Assembly: GCF_005239225.2 (NCBI RefSeq)
Contig: NC_133290.1
Coordinates: 13,772,204-13,836,203, forward strand
Source: Populus alba
Taxonomy: Eukaryota; Streptophyta; Magnoliopsida; Malpighiales; Salicaceae
Reading direction: 5' to 3'
Length of the DNA: 64,000 nt
Shown: positions 18,326-29,303 of the stretch, in pieces
Position numbering within the stretch: the stretch's first letter is position 1
Layout of the letters: every line of letters begins with the position of its first letter
The notes under the pieces: generated by a model
What the model was told of the DNA's origin: nothing
The model's input: only the letters and a program-made list of their open reading frames with translations
Databases searched by the model: none
Made by a program: the position numbers and the translations under genes

Positions 18326-20920
18326 TGCTTTGGATCTTTTTCATGGTTCTCTCTGTCAGGTGAGGAAAATGCAAGCTGGCATGTTTTGAAATCTATCAAC
18401 AAGCAGTGGATTTCATAGGTTTTTATAATATAAATGCAACATATACTGTAGTAATAGGACAAAAGAAGCTGAAATTTTAGGACATCTCAACGGAAAATTA
18501 AAGCGATCCAAAATGGAAGCATATTGGGCTTTGTCACAGTTTGAGTTTTCTGAAAAAGAAACATTCAACTGTGAGTAAAACTTTTTGTTTTAATGAAGTG
18601 GTTGTGCTTTTATCTCATCTTTTTTTGTGTAAAAATTGCTGCTGCACATCCATATTTCTGTTCAAGAAGAACAATACTTGTACTTATCTATTTTCCTGCT
18701 GATTTCTTCCATAACTCTTAACCTTATTAGTTTTGGATTATTAAATTTGTGGTATTCAACCTAAGAATTGCTTGGTCCTGAAGTCAATACGAGCGTTGAT
18801 TTTCCAGCATATTTATTTACTTTTCTCGGTTGCTGGTTCCAAAAACAGCAACGCCTTGTTCCATAATCAGTGGCTGAAATCGGCTATTCAACTTGCCAAC
18901 AGCATTGCTTGGTCAGTCAAAAATCTACTTCACATTTCTAGGTCACTGATTCCTTAAAACAGCGTTACATAACTGTGTTTTGTATGAGAAAAATCTGTGG
19001 CTGAAATTGGCACTGCCAGCAACATTTGCTGGGTCACCTATCAGCAGTAATTTTCTTTGTATTTTGTTTGAAAATCTGCGGCTGAAATTGACAATGTCAA
19101 CCTGACAACAACTTTTGTCGGTTCCCTAATCGGCATCAATGGTGTTACTGTCCTTACGGACCATATCATAATCCACAGTCCACACCACAGTATGTCATCC
19201 GCGATTAGAGAGGTAGGCCCTTGGTTTTACTATAATGACAAATTTAAAGCCATCAAGACTTAATTTCTATTTCTTTGAAAATTCCAAAGTTCCATAACTT
19301 TTAAACTTTTAACCTTCATTAGCATTAAATAGAAGCAAAGTTTTTAATGTCTGCGCTATAGATTGAAGCCATTAGATGATAGCAAAGTTTGCACAAGCTA
19401 TTAGAAGAGATCGGTGTAACTTCCGAAGGAAATCCCTCGCGTTTCCACTTCCTGACATTTGACTTTGAGTTGTATGGTTTATGGATCATAAGATCAAGAA
19501 TTGTTTGCCACAACGAAGGCATCGGTAATTTTCTAACAGGGGATTGTGCTTTATTTTTAGCCACAGTTGCATCGCTCAGTCATTGGTTCCAAACAGCTTG
19601 ACATAGCTCCTAGTATTATCACTTTGTACAGGCAACAGACGCTGAAATTGCAACGCCATCAACTTGATTAGTGGGTCATCATTAATCAACACCAATATAA
19701 TTCTCTCCTTTTCTTGTTTGATTTTTGCGTTGGCCCATCATGTCTTAAGCTAACTGTTCTACTTTACATTGATATATGTGAAACTCTGTTCCTATCTAAA
19801 TCCGGTGATCAATCATGGAGGGCCAGAGAGCTTACTCAGGTCATGATTGATGCTGCAAATATGTTTTTGATCTATCAGAGGAGGAGAAGCAAGAGTCTCA
19901 AGGGAACCATGTATGGGACCCAATAAGGTGTGGAACCAGTTTTTCAGTGGAAAAGGTTTCCTTTTGGAGGGATTTTGTCAAGCTTTTCGCACATCATGTG
20001 TTTCACACACCTGCCAAACCTGCTGGCCTCATGTATCATAAAACTGTGGGAAAACTTGATGGTTCTGGACATGACTTGAGTTTAGGAAATTGTGTGCGGC
20101 AATTTCTTAACTGTGGAAAAACTTTTCCATTTGTCAAGTTCTTAAGATGAAACAAAATAAAAACCCAAAAGTTTTTAGTTTGGCTTTATTAAATAGGTTC
20201 ATTACAATACTCCAAAAGAGTTAGAGCAGTATCAAGGTAGTTCCTGAAAGGAATATCAGAAAGCTTGGATTGAACATGCAATGGGATTGCCTTCTCATTC
20301 TGATCATGGCCTGTTGACACTTCTAATGCAAAATGGTAACGGTGGCGTTCAGTTTCAACAGAGACGGAAGCGGGCCAGCGATGGCATCATCACCCCACTT
20401 GCAATTAGCTCATAGAGTAGAGACATATTTTTCAAAACCTTTAAGCTTATTGAAATATATCCGTTGCTTTTATGGAGGAAACAGTCAAAGCATTTATACA
20501 TGGTGCGTATAAATGCAAATATTTTCAGTGCATTTGATTATATTTATCATAACTTGACCAGCACAGCAAAGGGTTGCAAAATTCTAATTTGCAGGTCACA
20601 TCTCAATTCCCACTTCCATATATCATGATATTGTTTCTGTCAGAATTTCTACGCCGGGGTTCACATGGATAAATTCTCTCCCTATAACAGTTGACAGTGA
20701 TCGGCGACCATGATAGGTGGAGGGCCTGGCTTAGCAAGTTTCAAATATGTGTAGAGCAGTTTATGACTTCTTTGGCCAATGCACCCATAAATTTTCAAGT
20801 AAATAGTCTACCCTTCAATGAGTTGATTGCCAAGTCCTATAATACGTATGCTTTAGCCAACCACTACTATAAATTCAACAAATATAAATAAAATTATTGA
20901 TTTTCTTTTTGGTTGTTGCT
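18326..20920. other. Intergenic with degenerate repeats
   Basis: Contains the downstream region of the ATL gene (to about 18700) and a set of degenerate repeat units at about 18830-19690. Small open frames (for example 19947-20150, 67 codons) show no domain that I recognise. No gene is supported. Confidence 0.5.
18830..19690. repeat. Degenerate repeat units (GGCTGAAATTG family)
   Basis: Four diverged units share the order GGTTCC...AAACAGC, ACATA-C, then RNGGCTGAAATNG...GCCA-CAAC..GGGTCA. Their GCTGAAAT cores are near 18872, 18999, 19081 and 19642. The first three lie roughly 80-130 bp apart; the fourth is separated by about 560 bp of other sequence. Origin is unknown; it could be a tandem array inside an old transposon. 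Confidence 0.55.
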
Positions 20921-20934
20921 GCTATTTTATAGTG

Positions 20935-22105
20935 ATATTTACTGACAGAGTTTTTTCCATTGCTAAAACTGTCGGTATATACCGATAGAAACAATCTGTC
21001 GGTATCTCCGACGAAATCCTAGATGAAATAAAAAAAAACAAGATGTGCGATGATGAGTAAGTTTTTGTGGACAATTTTACCGACAGAATTATAGTCGGAT
21101 TCAAACCAGGTTGTTGTAAGTTATTATTTTCTTGAATTGAATTTGATGATTTATTTCTTAATATTAAGGAGACATATAATAGCCAGTTGAGGGAGAAATA
21201 CTGGGACGATCTTTGGACTGGATAAAAATCGGGTGTACGAACTCTCCACCACTATAGCTGAGAACTTGTGAGAGGCTCATAGTGCCTCAACTGTTGGGAG
21301 CTCCCAATCGGTATCGAGCACCCAGTCTCAAGAGTTCGTGGCCTTGCAACAACACACAACTCATCTCACCGAAAAATATGAGCGACACTTAACGGATTAT
21401 GAACAACTCTGTCAAATGATCATGGACATGAAATCACAAATGAGTGCTATGTGTGCGTTATCATTTTGGTTGTATGGTCCCGGGAATGACAAACCTCTTC
21501 TTCCTCCTCCAACGCCACCATTTTTCTAGTTTAATTTTTATTTGTACAAATCAAATTCTAATGAATATTTGGATTTATATTATTCAATTTTATTTTTACA
21601 TATTTCAGTTTTATACAATTTTATTTGCTTAATTATTATTTTTTATTATTCTATAAAATTTTATTTTTTAAAATATTTTTTAATTATCACCGACAGATTT
21701 ACAAACGAAATCAATCCGTCGGTATTTTTCAAAGAGTTGTAAAACATTTACTGAATATGCTAGCTACAATCACCAATGGAATAATTTTGTCAGTGATGTA
21801 TCGATAGTAATACAGACGGAATCAATCAGTAGGTATATTCTAGAAAGCTGGGAAAAATTACTACATATGCCACTATCATCGATGAAAATATACCGACAAA
21901 ATAATTCCGTCAGCATTTTTCTAAGGGGAAAAAATATTTTGGCGCACATTTTTTGTTTGTAAATCCATTGGTTTTTATTTTTTATTGATAAATAATGAAA
22001 TATACCAACAGACATATTATGTCGATGAATTAGTTGGTAAAATTTTACTGATAAAGTGGTAATCTCACGCTGATAAAACTCTATCGGTAAAACTGTTAAA
22101 TGGTG
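20935..22105 (+). mobile_element. En/Spm-like (CACTA, Ptta-type) transposon remnant
   Basis: A central piece (about 21180-21530) translates, through stops and frameshifts, into the C-terminal tail of plant Ptta/En/Spm-type transposase proteins. It includes L-R-E-K-Y-W-D-D near 21190, then T-T-H-L-T-E-K-Y-E-R and M-D-M-K-S-Q-M-S near 21360-21455, ending in a Pro-rich run. On both sides are many copies, in both orientations, of a short motif of the type ACCGACAGAATT/AATTCCGTCGGTA (20940-21110 and 21690-22090). Arrays of this kind are typical subterminal transposase-binding repeats of CACTA elements. I did not find intact CACTA ends, so it is a decayed copy. Confidence 0.75.
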
Positions 22106-22800
22106 CAATGAAAAGGATTAGATTTTTATGAATCTGCTGCTTATGTAGTTCGGAGAAGGAGAAGAAACATAAGATCAATCATGAATTCTATATTATAGTT
22201 AAGATATAAATTCCCAACTGAAGGACAATCACGGTGTGGCTTGTAGTTGTCTTGTTCATTGCAGGTGTTCTCTTTGCTAGCCATCAAATTAACTACATGG
22301 GCCTAGATTCCGAGCCTCTCTTGCCCCATTTTTCAAATCTTTCAAGGCCCATTTAGGAGATTGAGGTAATTCTATCATAGAAGTAAGGTTTGCTTGCTAA
22401 TTTCATCTAAATTGATGCCCTTATCTTTATTTTTACCTGTTCAATTCCTGATGGAATATATATATATAGACAGAAAAAATGGCTTAATTAAAAACTCCGA
22501 TAACATAAACTATCTTTATGTTTGATCATGATTTCAATTTCATATCATTTTGGAGACCCAGTTTCTATGAATGTTCACTCTCCACAAAAGTTGTGGATAA
22601 AAGAATTTGAGTCTATAACTCCTTTCTTTTGGCATGTGCTTTAACCGACTTGGAAAAAAACGCAGCACCAAGTTGGTTCCCTGGCCTCAGCGTGGCCAAA
22701 GTATTTATACAGATCACGAGACTCATGTCATCTCCTTCCTTAGCACTGTTATCTCCTAATTCAAGTCTAAATCCAATGAAAATTAGGATTCAAACCTGTG
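22106..22800. other. Intergenic upstream of the SAUR-like gene
   Basis: No gene is supported. Ordinary AT-rich DNA without a recognisable repeat, ending in the microsatellite at 22809. Confidence 0.5.
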
Positions 22801-22803
22801 TAC

Positions 22804-22808
<5 letters not shown>

Positions 22809-22873
<65 letters not shown>
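22809..22873. repeat. Compound (TA)n(GA)n microsatellite
   Basis: About 17 TA units run directly into about 15 GA units. It ends about 117 bp before the SAUR-like ATG, in its promoter or leader. Confidence 0.95.
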
Positions 22874-22875
<2 letters not shown>

Positions 22876-22990
22876 AATATTTTATTGCATTATAACCACT
22901 GCAGCCCTTTCTTTCTCTCTATCGTGCGATAGGATTTTTCTTTCCCTTGTCTAGCAAATCTGAGGCGCTTTTTATAACCTTTTGATCAAT

Positions 22991-23335
22991 ATGAAAATGA
23001 TTCAAGAAAGGCTTCGATCCCTAGCAGCAAGGTTAAACTTGAAGAAGCAGAAGAAGGGTTACGAGAAGCAAGTGCCTATATCAAGCAAACTCTTGCCAGT
23101 GTATGTTGGTGATCAAGAACTTGAAGGAAATCTAAAACGTTATGATGTTCCAGTTGCATGCACATCTTCCATAATCTTCCAAGCTTTGCTTCGTCAATTC
23201 GATGATATCCTAGCAGTAGACGAAGGGCCAATCACATTATCTTGCTCGAAACAGATGTTTGAGTCTGTCCTCAAACTTTCTCTTGACGGGTTAAGAATAG
23301 AAGAGGTGAAGAAGCTGACAGATTTCCACCACTGA
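22991..23335 (+). CDS. SAUR-like auxin-responsive protein
   Basis: Intronless gene of 114 residues, typical of SAUR genes. The ATG at 22991 is the first in frame; a second ATG lies two codons later. An N-terminal basic part (7-23) precedes the SAUR domain at about 36-95. The domain contains L-P-V-Y-V-G (35-40), R-Y-D-V-P (50-54), F-Q-A-L-L (63-67) and the late G-P-I-T-L-S-C (79-85), where canonical members read G-x-L-x-I-P-C. The usual Phe/Gly-rich middle (E-F-G-F) is replaced by D-D-I-L-A, so it is a divergent member. SAUR proteins promote expansion growth by inhibiting PP2C-D phosphatases and so activating plasma-membrane H+-ATPase; whether this divergent copy does so is not clear. An extended compound microsatellite lies just upstream. 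Confidence 0.82.
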   Translation: MKMIQERLRSLAARLNLKKQKKGYEKQVPISSKLLPVYVGDQELEGNLKRYDVPVACTSSIIFQALLRQFDDILAVDEGPITLSCSKQMFESVLKLSLDGLRIEEVKKLTDFHH

Positions 23336-25259
23336 CATTGGAGGTCGCAGCTTTGCTTTATTTTTCCTCTGTTGTGTTTTTTCCCCCCCTAGGTTTAACA
23401 AAACTTGGATGTAAATTTTTTTCAATTTTCTAATCTACAGCATAGTTTTCATTGATATGTGAGAAAAAAGGATTGCCGTTTACACCAGAATCAATTCAAG
23501 AATTGATCCTCTGTATTCAAATTGATCTCTGATTCCTTTGGGAAATTTTCTGAAACAGTTTCTTTCTAGGGTTATTTTTCAAAAAAGCTTAACTAGTTGG
23601 AAGGCCGGCACATCAACAAAAGCGATTATGGATCATGACTGTGTTTCATAAAGGATCCGGTTTATAACCGATATAAATTGTTGCATGTGATTAATAATGG
23701 AAATTCGATTTTCCTATGGATAATTAACCAAGGTCACCCTACCTATAAAAAGACATAAAAATAAAAATAAAAATAAAATTGAAAGAATATGGAGAGTTTT
23801 TAATATGATTTTTTTTCGTAATATTCTTATCCTAAATGTCATATATAATCTTTTAAAATAAGAGAAATAGAATAATCTATTTATTATTTTATCAAGATAT
23901 ATCAAAATCTATCAAAAAATTAACTAAGCAATTGTATTTATAATAGTGATTGACCTAAACCCTAATTCTTAAAAAGAAAAAAATATTAATATATAATTAT
24001 AGAGTTATTATAGAATCTATCTAATATTAAAATTTCTAAACTAAATAAGAAAAAAAAATAACTAAGAAAAAAATAATTTCTCAAAAAACTTTCTTCCCTC
24101 TTTCTAATGAAATTTGTTATGATGTTAAAGTTATAATTATTTATATTTATAGTATTAGGAGAGAGATATACATGTAAGAGAAAAACAAATTATAAAAGAA
24201 TTTCTTACACCTAAAGCAGGGTTTTATCTAGCTATTTCTGAATATCGAACTCAATATAAAAACTCTGGCAATACCATCCCTCGAAAATTAAAAAAAGAAA
24301 TTTCTAAGAGATATTTTGTTTTTATATCTTAAAAGTATATTTTTTATTTTAAATTAATATGTTTTTGTGTTTTCAAATCATTTTAATGTGCTAATGTCAA
24401 AAATAATTTTAAAAAAATAAAAAATATATAATTTTAATACATTACCGATTAAAAAATACTTTAAAAAACAATAACAACCATATTTTTAAAATCCTAGAAA
24501 ATAACTTTAAGAGATATAATTCAATTGATTAGACTCGAAGTTTGTTTTTTAAAAATCATTAATTTAAATCTCATAAATCTCAGGATTACTAGAGATTTTG
24601 ATCATTAATTTCAAAGCTCATAAAATCAATAATAATACATTCAAACTAGTTTAAATATTTATATTAATTAAAAAAAAAATTCATAGAAATTCCTAAAAAA
24701 CAGATAATGAACATATGGGCCTAAAGTGCTCTGAAGGTTCCTTTAAATTCAGAGCTGTTGCTCCATATATATATATCTTTCCATCTTTACACCCTGTTGC
24801 CACGTACTCTCCACCAATCCATGCAATGCGAGTCACTTCACTCTACATCACAAGGAAGAAGATCCTTTGTTAGGCCAAATATTAGAAAGCAAGTCAAGTG
24901 CTTCTCTGTCCACAAACTCTGCAATACTTCAACACGAAGAAAACAATCTAGCGTAAAAAAATATGTTAGTGATGCAAGAGATTTTGTAAGAGCTGAGCTG
25001 TAGAACATGGAGTTGATGACGATATCAAATCCAAAAAGTCTGAATATGTCAGATGAGTTTCGTAACAAAAACATATATAATTTTTATTTTTTATTGGATT
25101 AAACTGAAATTTTATAACCACAAAATATGTTATTTTAATTTGTTTTTATTTTCGGACTTCTTCTTTACTTTCATTGTTGTCAGATCCAGGGCAGATACAT
25201 CTACGAGTATGAACTATGGAAGAAACTGTGAGCAAATGTGGAATGAATGACAAGTAGTT
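23336..25259. other. Intergenic, AT-rich
   Basis: No gene with a known domain. It contains an AT-rich MITE-like block at about 24310-24480 and one weak candidate small gene at 24821-25003. Confidence 0.5.
24821..25003 (+). CDS. Possible small unrecognised protein (60 aa)
   Basis: A 60-codon frame begins at the ATG at 24821 and has a less AT-rich composition than its surroundings. A TATATATATAT tract sits about 50 bp upstream, which could serve as a TATA box with a very short leader. The peptide is basic (many Arg/Lys, K-Q-V-K-C-F near its middle, ending R-A-E-L) with no membrane segment or domain that I recognise. It may be chance, or the relic of a larger gene. Confidence 0.2.
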   Translation: MQCESLHSTSQGRRSFVRPNIRKQVKCFSVHKLCNTSTRRKQSSVKKYVSDARDFVRAEL

Positions 25260-27127
25260 TACAAAAGGCAATTTAACTCATAGGAATTACATGTAGTTCA
25301 AATAAAACTCGTTTAGCATCTTTATTAAAAACACGAGTTGACTCATAAAATTATATAATTTTACGAGTCAACATATATATAATATATCTAAAATTAGGTT
25401 AAAAACCTAAAAATCATGATTGTTAAAAAAGTATTTTAACTTATAAAAATGTATGATTTTACGACTTAAAACCCATAAAACATGTAAAGATGGAGGCAAA
25501 AATCGAAAATCATCAAAATCACATAAAACCGTAACAACTCGCAAAAACGTTACGTTTTCATGACTTAACCAAAATGTCACCTGACCGAATGCAATTAGAA
25601 ATACAAAAATTTTGATTGTCCCTGTCTCACAAATTCACAATCTCTTTTCTTTCCCAATTCCCACCCGACCAGGCGACCACCCTCACCCTACCAGTGACTT
25701 CAAGAAATCAAGAAATCATCCCCTCTCTGTCTCACACTCTCCCTGCTTCCAGTCTCCCACCTGACTCCTTTTCCCTTTCCCCTTTCCCCTTTCCCCAGCA
25801 AATCAAGAAATCATCCCCCCCGATCCGGAGCGTTCTTGGCGAGACGAAGGTAAGAATTGATTCCCAATTCCAAGCTTTGTTTTTATCTGTCTAATGGTGG
25901 TGATTAGAGATAAAAAAATGATATGGGTATGCTGTGAAATTCACTGTTTATCTTCTGGGTATTCTAAAAATTAGTGGTTTGCTTCTGGGTATTCTAACAA
26001 TGGCTTACTGAGCTTTGGATAAGCATTTATGCTAACTTGTACCTGCACTGCCAGGCTATTTACCATCAGCCAATTCTATTTTCTAGGCTAAAATAACATA
26101 ATTAGACCAATTTTCAGACATTAAAGGATTGGTAATCAATTACAGCAAATTAAACAGTTTGAGGACTTGTATAGGCAACTTTACTGATGGAAAAAGGATA
26201 AAAGCTAACGGAGGAAATCACAGTCACCATAAGTGCAAATGGGCTGAAGTAAATGGTAGATTTCTGCATTTTTCCCCTAGTCATTTTTTCACTTCAATGA
26301 AGCAGTTAATGACGTGGAATCCATTAAAAAGAAAAAAAGATTTGATAAGAAAATCCCATTCAAAGGGAAGGAAATGGAGCTTGGCACTTTGACTGGCGAT
26401 TTTAATTACAAGCAAAGCCAGATTTCTTTTAATTTTCACCTATGCTCTGTTTGATCTTGCTTGCTTTGGTTTTGCAGATTCTGTAATTCTGCAATCTGCA
26501 TAGACAACGATCCAGTGAAGCAACGAAGCATTCCAATTTTCAGGATTGCAGGTATTCTGTAAATCCAAAAACTGCAAACTTTAGGGCAATTGATGCACCT
26601 GTTTGGAATGTCTTTTGCATTTAATTTATCTAGGCTTTTTGTGTATTACTGGATAGCAATTTAAAGTGGACTGCATCTCTCAAATGTTATCATCCTGCAA
26701 GGCTTTGATTTAGTGATATTTGGTTTGCACTGTATTGAGTGTATCCTGTTTTCTTTTTTTTTGGGACAGAGACTGTGAGACTGTGAGTGTGTGATCATTT
26801 GCATGCTTTGGCATTGCATTTGTTTTATCATATTTCCTTGTCAGAATCATGTACAAGATATAACCTAGATGCTACGAGTTGATGATTATTACACTAGTTT
26901 TTGTTTTAGTGATTGAGGCATTTCATTAAGTTTTTTTTGCCAGTATATCAATCAGTTAAATGTGATGAACAATCATTTTAAGTAACGCAATTGGTCTCCT
27001 TTAGCTTCCTTATTCCTTTGTTCTGCCAAATCATGTAAGCGTGCACCCATTCCGCTGCCATTTTTAGCTTGATCTTGATACATGGAGTTGTTGTCTTTGG
27101 AAACTTCTTAAATACTATGGACATGTA

Positions 27128-27434
27128 TGAATTTTTATTTGAATTATGTATTTTAAGATGTTTGGATATTTGTACTGTTTATTTTACTTTTATTTGAATT
27201 ATGTATTTTAATATGTTTGGATATTTGTATTGTTTAAAATATTTTACTTGCGATTTTATGATTTTAGTTAAAATATTTTACTTGCGATTTTACAATTTTA
27301 GTTAAAATATTTTATTTTCGATTTTACGATTTTTAGTTAAAAATTTTTACTTCCGATTTTACGATTCGAGTTTACGAGTCGAGTTTAAATTGAATGTTCC
27401 GTGTCGTGTCAAAAAAAGGTTTTTGACAACCTTG
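27128..27434. mobile_element. hAT-like terminal region, copy 1
   Basis: The block ends CCGTGTCGTGTCAAAAAAAG then TTTTTGACAACCTTG. On the other strand it starts CAAGGTTGTCAAAAACC, a hAT-like terminal inverted repeat. A block ending almost identically is at 28866-29078. A possible opposite end, CATGATTGTTAAAA, is near 25417. I could not find a convincing 8-bp target duplication, so the family call is tentative. Confidence 0.45.
27236..27371. repeat. 34-bp tandem repeat, 4 units
   Basis: Four successive units of the form AAAATATTTTACTTGCGATT then TTAYGATTTTAGTT, diverging from left to right. They lie inside the subterminal part of the hAT-like end. Subterminal repeats of this kind are common transposase-binding arrays. 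Confidence 0.75.
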
Positions 27435-27895
27435 CTGAAAACTGATAAAATCGGCTGAAATTAATCAAAATCACCCAAACTCGGTGAAATCGGTAAAACC
27501 TACTGATTTCACGAGTTTGACAAAAAATTAAAATTTTCACCCCCGACACTCGACCCACCCCCCAGTCTTCCCTTTCCCAAATCTCGAATTCTCAAGTCTC
27601 AACAACCAGCAGCGTAGCTGGTTTCACTCTCTACTCTCTACTCCCCAGCAGCGGCATAAGTCACCAGCAGCGCAGCAAAGATTATTCTTCATTTTTTTCT
27701 TTACTTTGTTTGCCTCTGATCTGAATCTAATTGTCTCCAGACTCTCCACTCTCTCAGCTGGTTTTTCAATTAAATAATCTTAAAGTTGCTGTTAATCTTG
27801 CAAAAAGAGGAAATCTTCCTGGTGCTGAAAATCTGGTAAGTGGTAAACACATTGCTTGCTTTTAATTTGGGTTGGATATTAATTGTGTTTTGCTA

Positions 27896-28073
27896 TTAAT
27901 ACTCATCTGCTTGAAAGAGGAACAAAAGATTAGCTTTGAGATCGTCCCTGTCTGTTGTACTGCAGTGCTCATAAGATTGTAATATTTCCTTGCTACATGC
28001 TTCTAGTTCTCTCATTTCATCCAAAACTATTTGCATATTTCTGCACTCTATGCTGCAAAAGCTTTGATCACCC
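27896..28073 (-). pseudogene. Orphan second exon of an FLZ (DUF581) zinc-finger gene
   Basis: A minus-strand acceptor (GATTGCAG) at 28076-28074 opens a frame of about 59 residues starting R-G-D-Q-S-F-C-S-I-E-C-R. This is followed by Q-I-V-L-D-E-M-R-E-L, the C-terminal half of the FCS-like zinc finger, then a short tail ending at a stop at 27896. FLZ genes usually have an intron exactly inside the Y-M-Y-R|G-D motif, so this is exon 2. In the 600 bp upstream on the minus strand I see no first exon with the F-L-x-x-C-x-x-C half, so it is probably a fragment. FLZ proteins are plant adaptors of SnRK1 kinase. The zinc-finger residues C, C and the E-C-R motif of this half are intact. Confidence 0.75.
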
Positions 28074-28865
28074 CTGCAATCACATATATTCAACAGCAGT
28101 TTTTAGAAATCTTGCATGAAAGATTTAATGGAAGAATACAATTTCATATGAAACTAGTCCAGCTGACATGGCTATCTAATTAATTAGTATATACCTTCTT
28201 AATCAGGGTTATGTAATTTAGCAGAAAGGTAGAAAGATTCCAAAATAAGCTTTTAGCAGCTGGAATGCTGGATCCCTTTTGATAGCTGACACTTCTGCTG
28301 GTCATCTGCCAACATTCTGGCTATTTCTCTGTGCACACCAGAAAAAAAGAACAAAAGAAAGCATGCATTAACACTGGGTTATATGAAAATATTTGAATTC
28401 TCAACACAAAATTGTTGGATCTGTTTGGGGCTTTCAGAAATTTTCTAGCAGTTTTCTAGGTGGGGTTTACTTCTTTATTTATTTTTATGATCTGTTCAAT
28501 TGTTGAATGCTTGGCTGCTAAAAAAACTGTGAAATTTATACTCACTTCAATTCACTTTGTGTTTAGTTAGAAACAGTTTGAGATCCCAAGAGAAAAAAAC
28601 AGTGTCTTTCTCCATCACCCCCAAGTTACTAGGTTTTAACTCTTAAGAAGATAAAATAGATGGAAGCAATGTGATATCGATAAAGCCAAGTGATGACAAT
28701 TGAAGCTATTTAATTGATCAACTGTTGGGAATAACCCTAGTGGGTATCGGTTGGTCAAAAGGTTTTGTATCAGATTGTTTGTTTTAGGTCTGTTAACTTT
28801 TAATTAATGAAATTCTATGGACATAATTATATTGTATTGTATTTTTAAGTTATTTAAACCATTTA

Positions 28866-29078
28866 TGAATTTTTATTTGAATTATATATTTTTAGATGTT
28901 TGGACATTTGTATTGTTTATTTCACTTTTATTTAAGTTGTGTTATATTATTATTTACTACTTGACTGGAATTGTTAAAATATAATTAGTTCAAATATTTT
29001 ACTTATGATTTGAGTTTACGATCCGAGTTTATATTGTATATTCCGTGTCGTGTCAAAAAAGTGATTTTAACAACCTTG
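28866..29078. mobile_element. hAT-like terminal region, copy 2
   Basis: Homologous to 27128-27434: GAATTTTTATTTGAATTATR at the left and CCGTGTCGTGTCAAAAAAG then TTTTAACAACCTTG at the right. It lacks the 34-bp array. It lies downstream of the FLZ exon and just before the CDC123 leader. Confidence 0.45.
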
Positions 29079-29214
29079 TCATTTACCACTTCTTTATCTG
29101 ATTTCCTATTTTATCCCTGTCAATTACTCACAATCCCTGTCAATTACAAAAGGCAATTTAACTCATACCCTTTACTTCCCGTCTTTCTTCTGCTATAGAA
29201 ACTTACAGTTTCTG

Positions 29215-29303
29215 CTGAAAAACTTGTAAAGCACTGGCCTTTCTCCACAAAAAATTCCCTCTTGCCCACCTCAGTTCCTCCAAAATCACAACGTTGTACA
29301 CAT
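29215..29303 (+). other. Probable 5' UTR exon of CDC123
   Basis: A CT-rich exon-like stretch ends at a strong donor (GTAAGTA, 29304). The matching acceptor ACCAG ends at 30615, giving a leader intron of about 1.3 kb. The exon's upstream limit is a guess. The intron itself (29304-30615) shows no gene. Confidence 0.5.

Larger units (their letters stand above)
25260..29167. repeat. Repeat-rich block bounded by a 23-bp direct repeat
   Basis: TACAAAAGGCAATTTAACTC plus ATA occurs at 25260-25282 and again at 29145-29167. Inside are hAT-like ends, a 34-bp tandem array, two CT-rich stretches that look like transcript first exons (about 25640-25850 and 27540-27830, each followed by a GTAAG donor) and an orphan FLZ exon. 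CCCTGTC...CACAATC words near 25620 and 29115-29140 also match each other. The block may be a compound insertion or an old duplication upstream of CDC123. Confidence 0.55.

Noticed and set aside
21338..21529. Apparent small gene with K-Y-E-R-H and a Pro-rich end
   Set aside because: It is the tail of a decayed En/Spm-type transposase, not a host gene.
25616..25894. 92-codon Ser/Pro-rich frame
   Set aside because: Lies in a CT-rich, first-exon-like stretch ending at a GTAAG donor; it reads as leader-type DNA without a domain.
27540..27830. Possible promoter and first exon of another gene upstream of CDC123
   Set aside because: CT-rich and followed by a GTAAG donor, but no downstream coding exon in either frame before the CDC123 leader; left as part of the repeat block.
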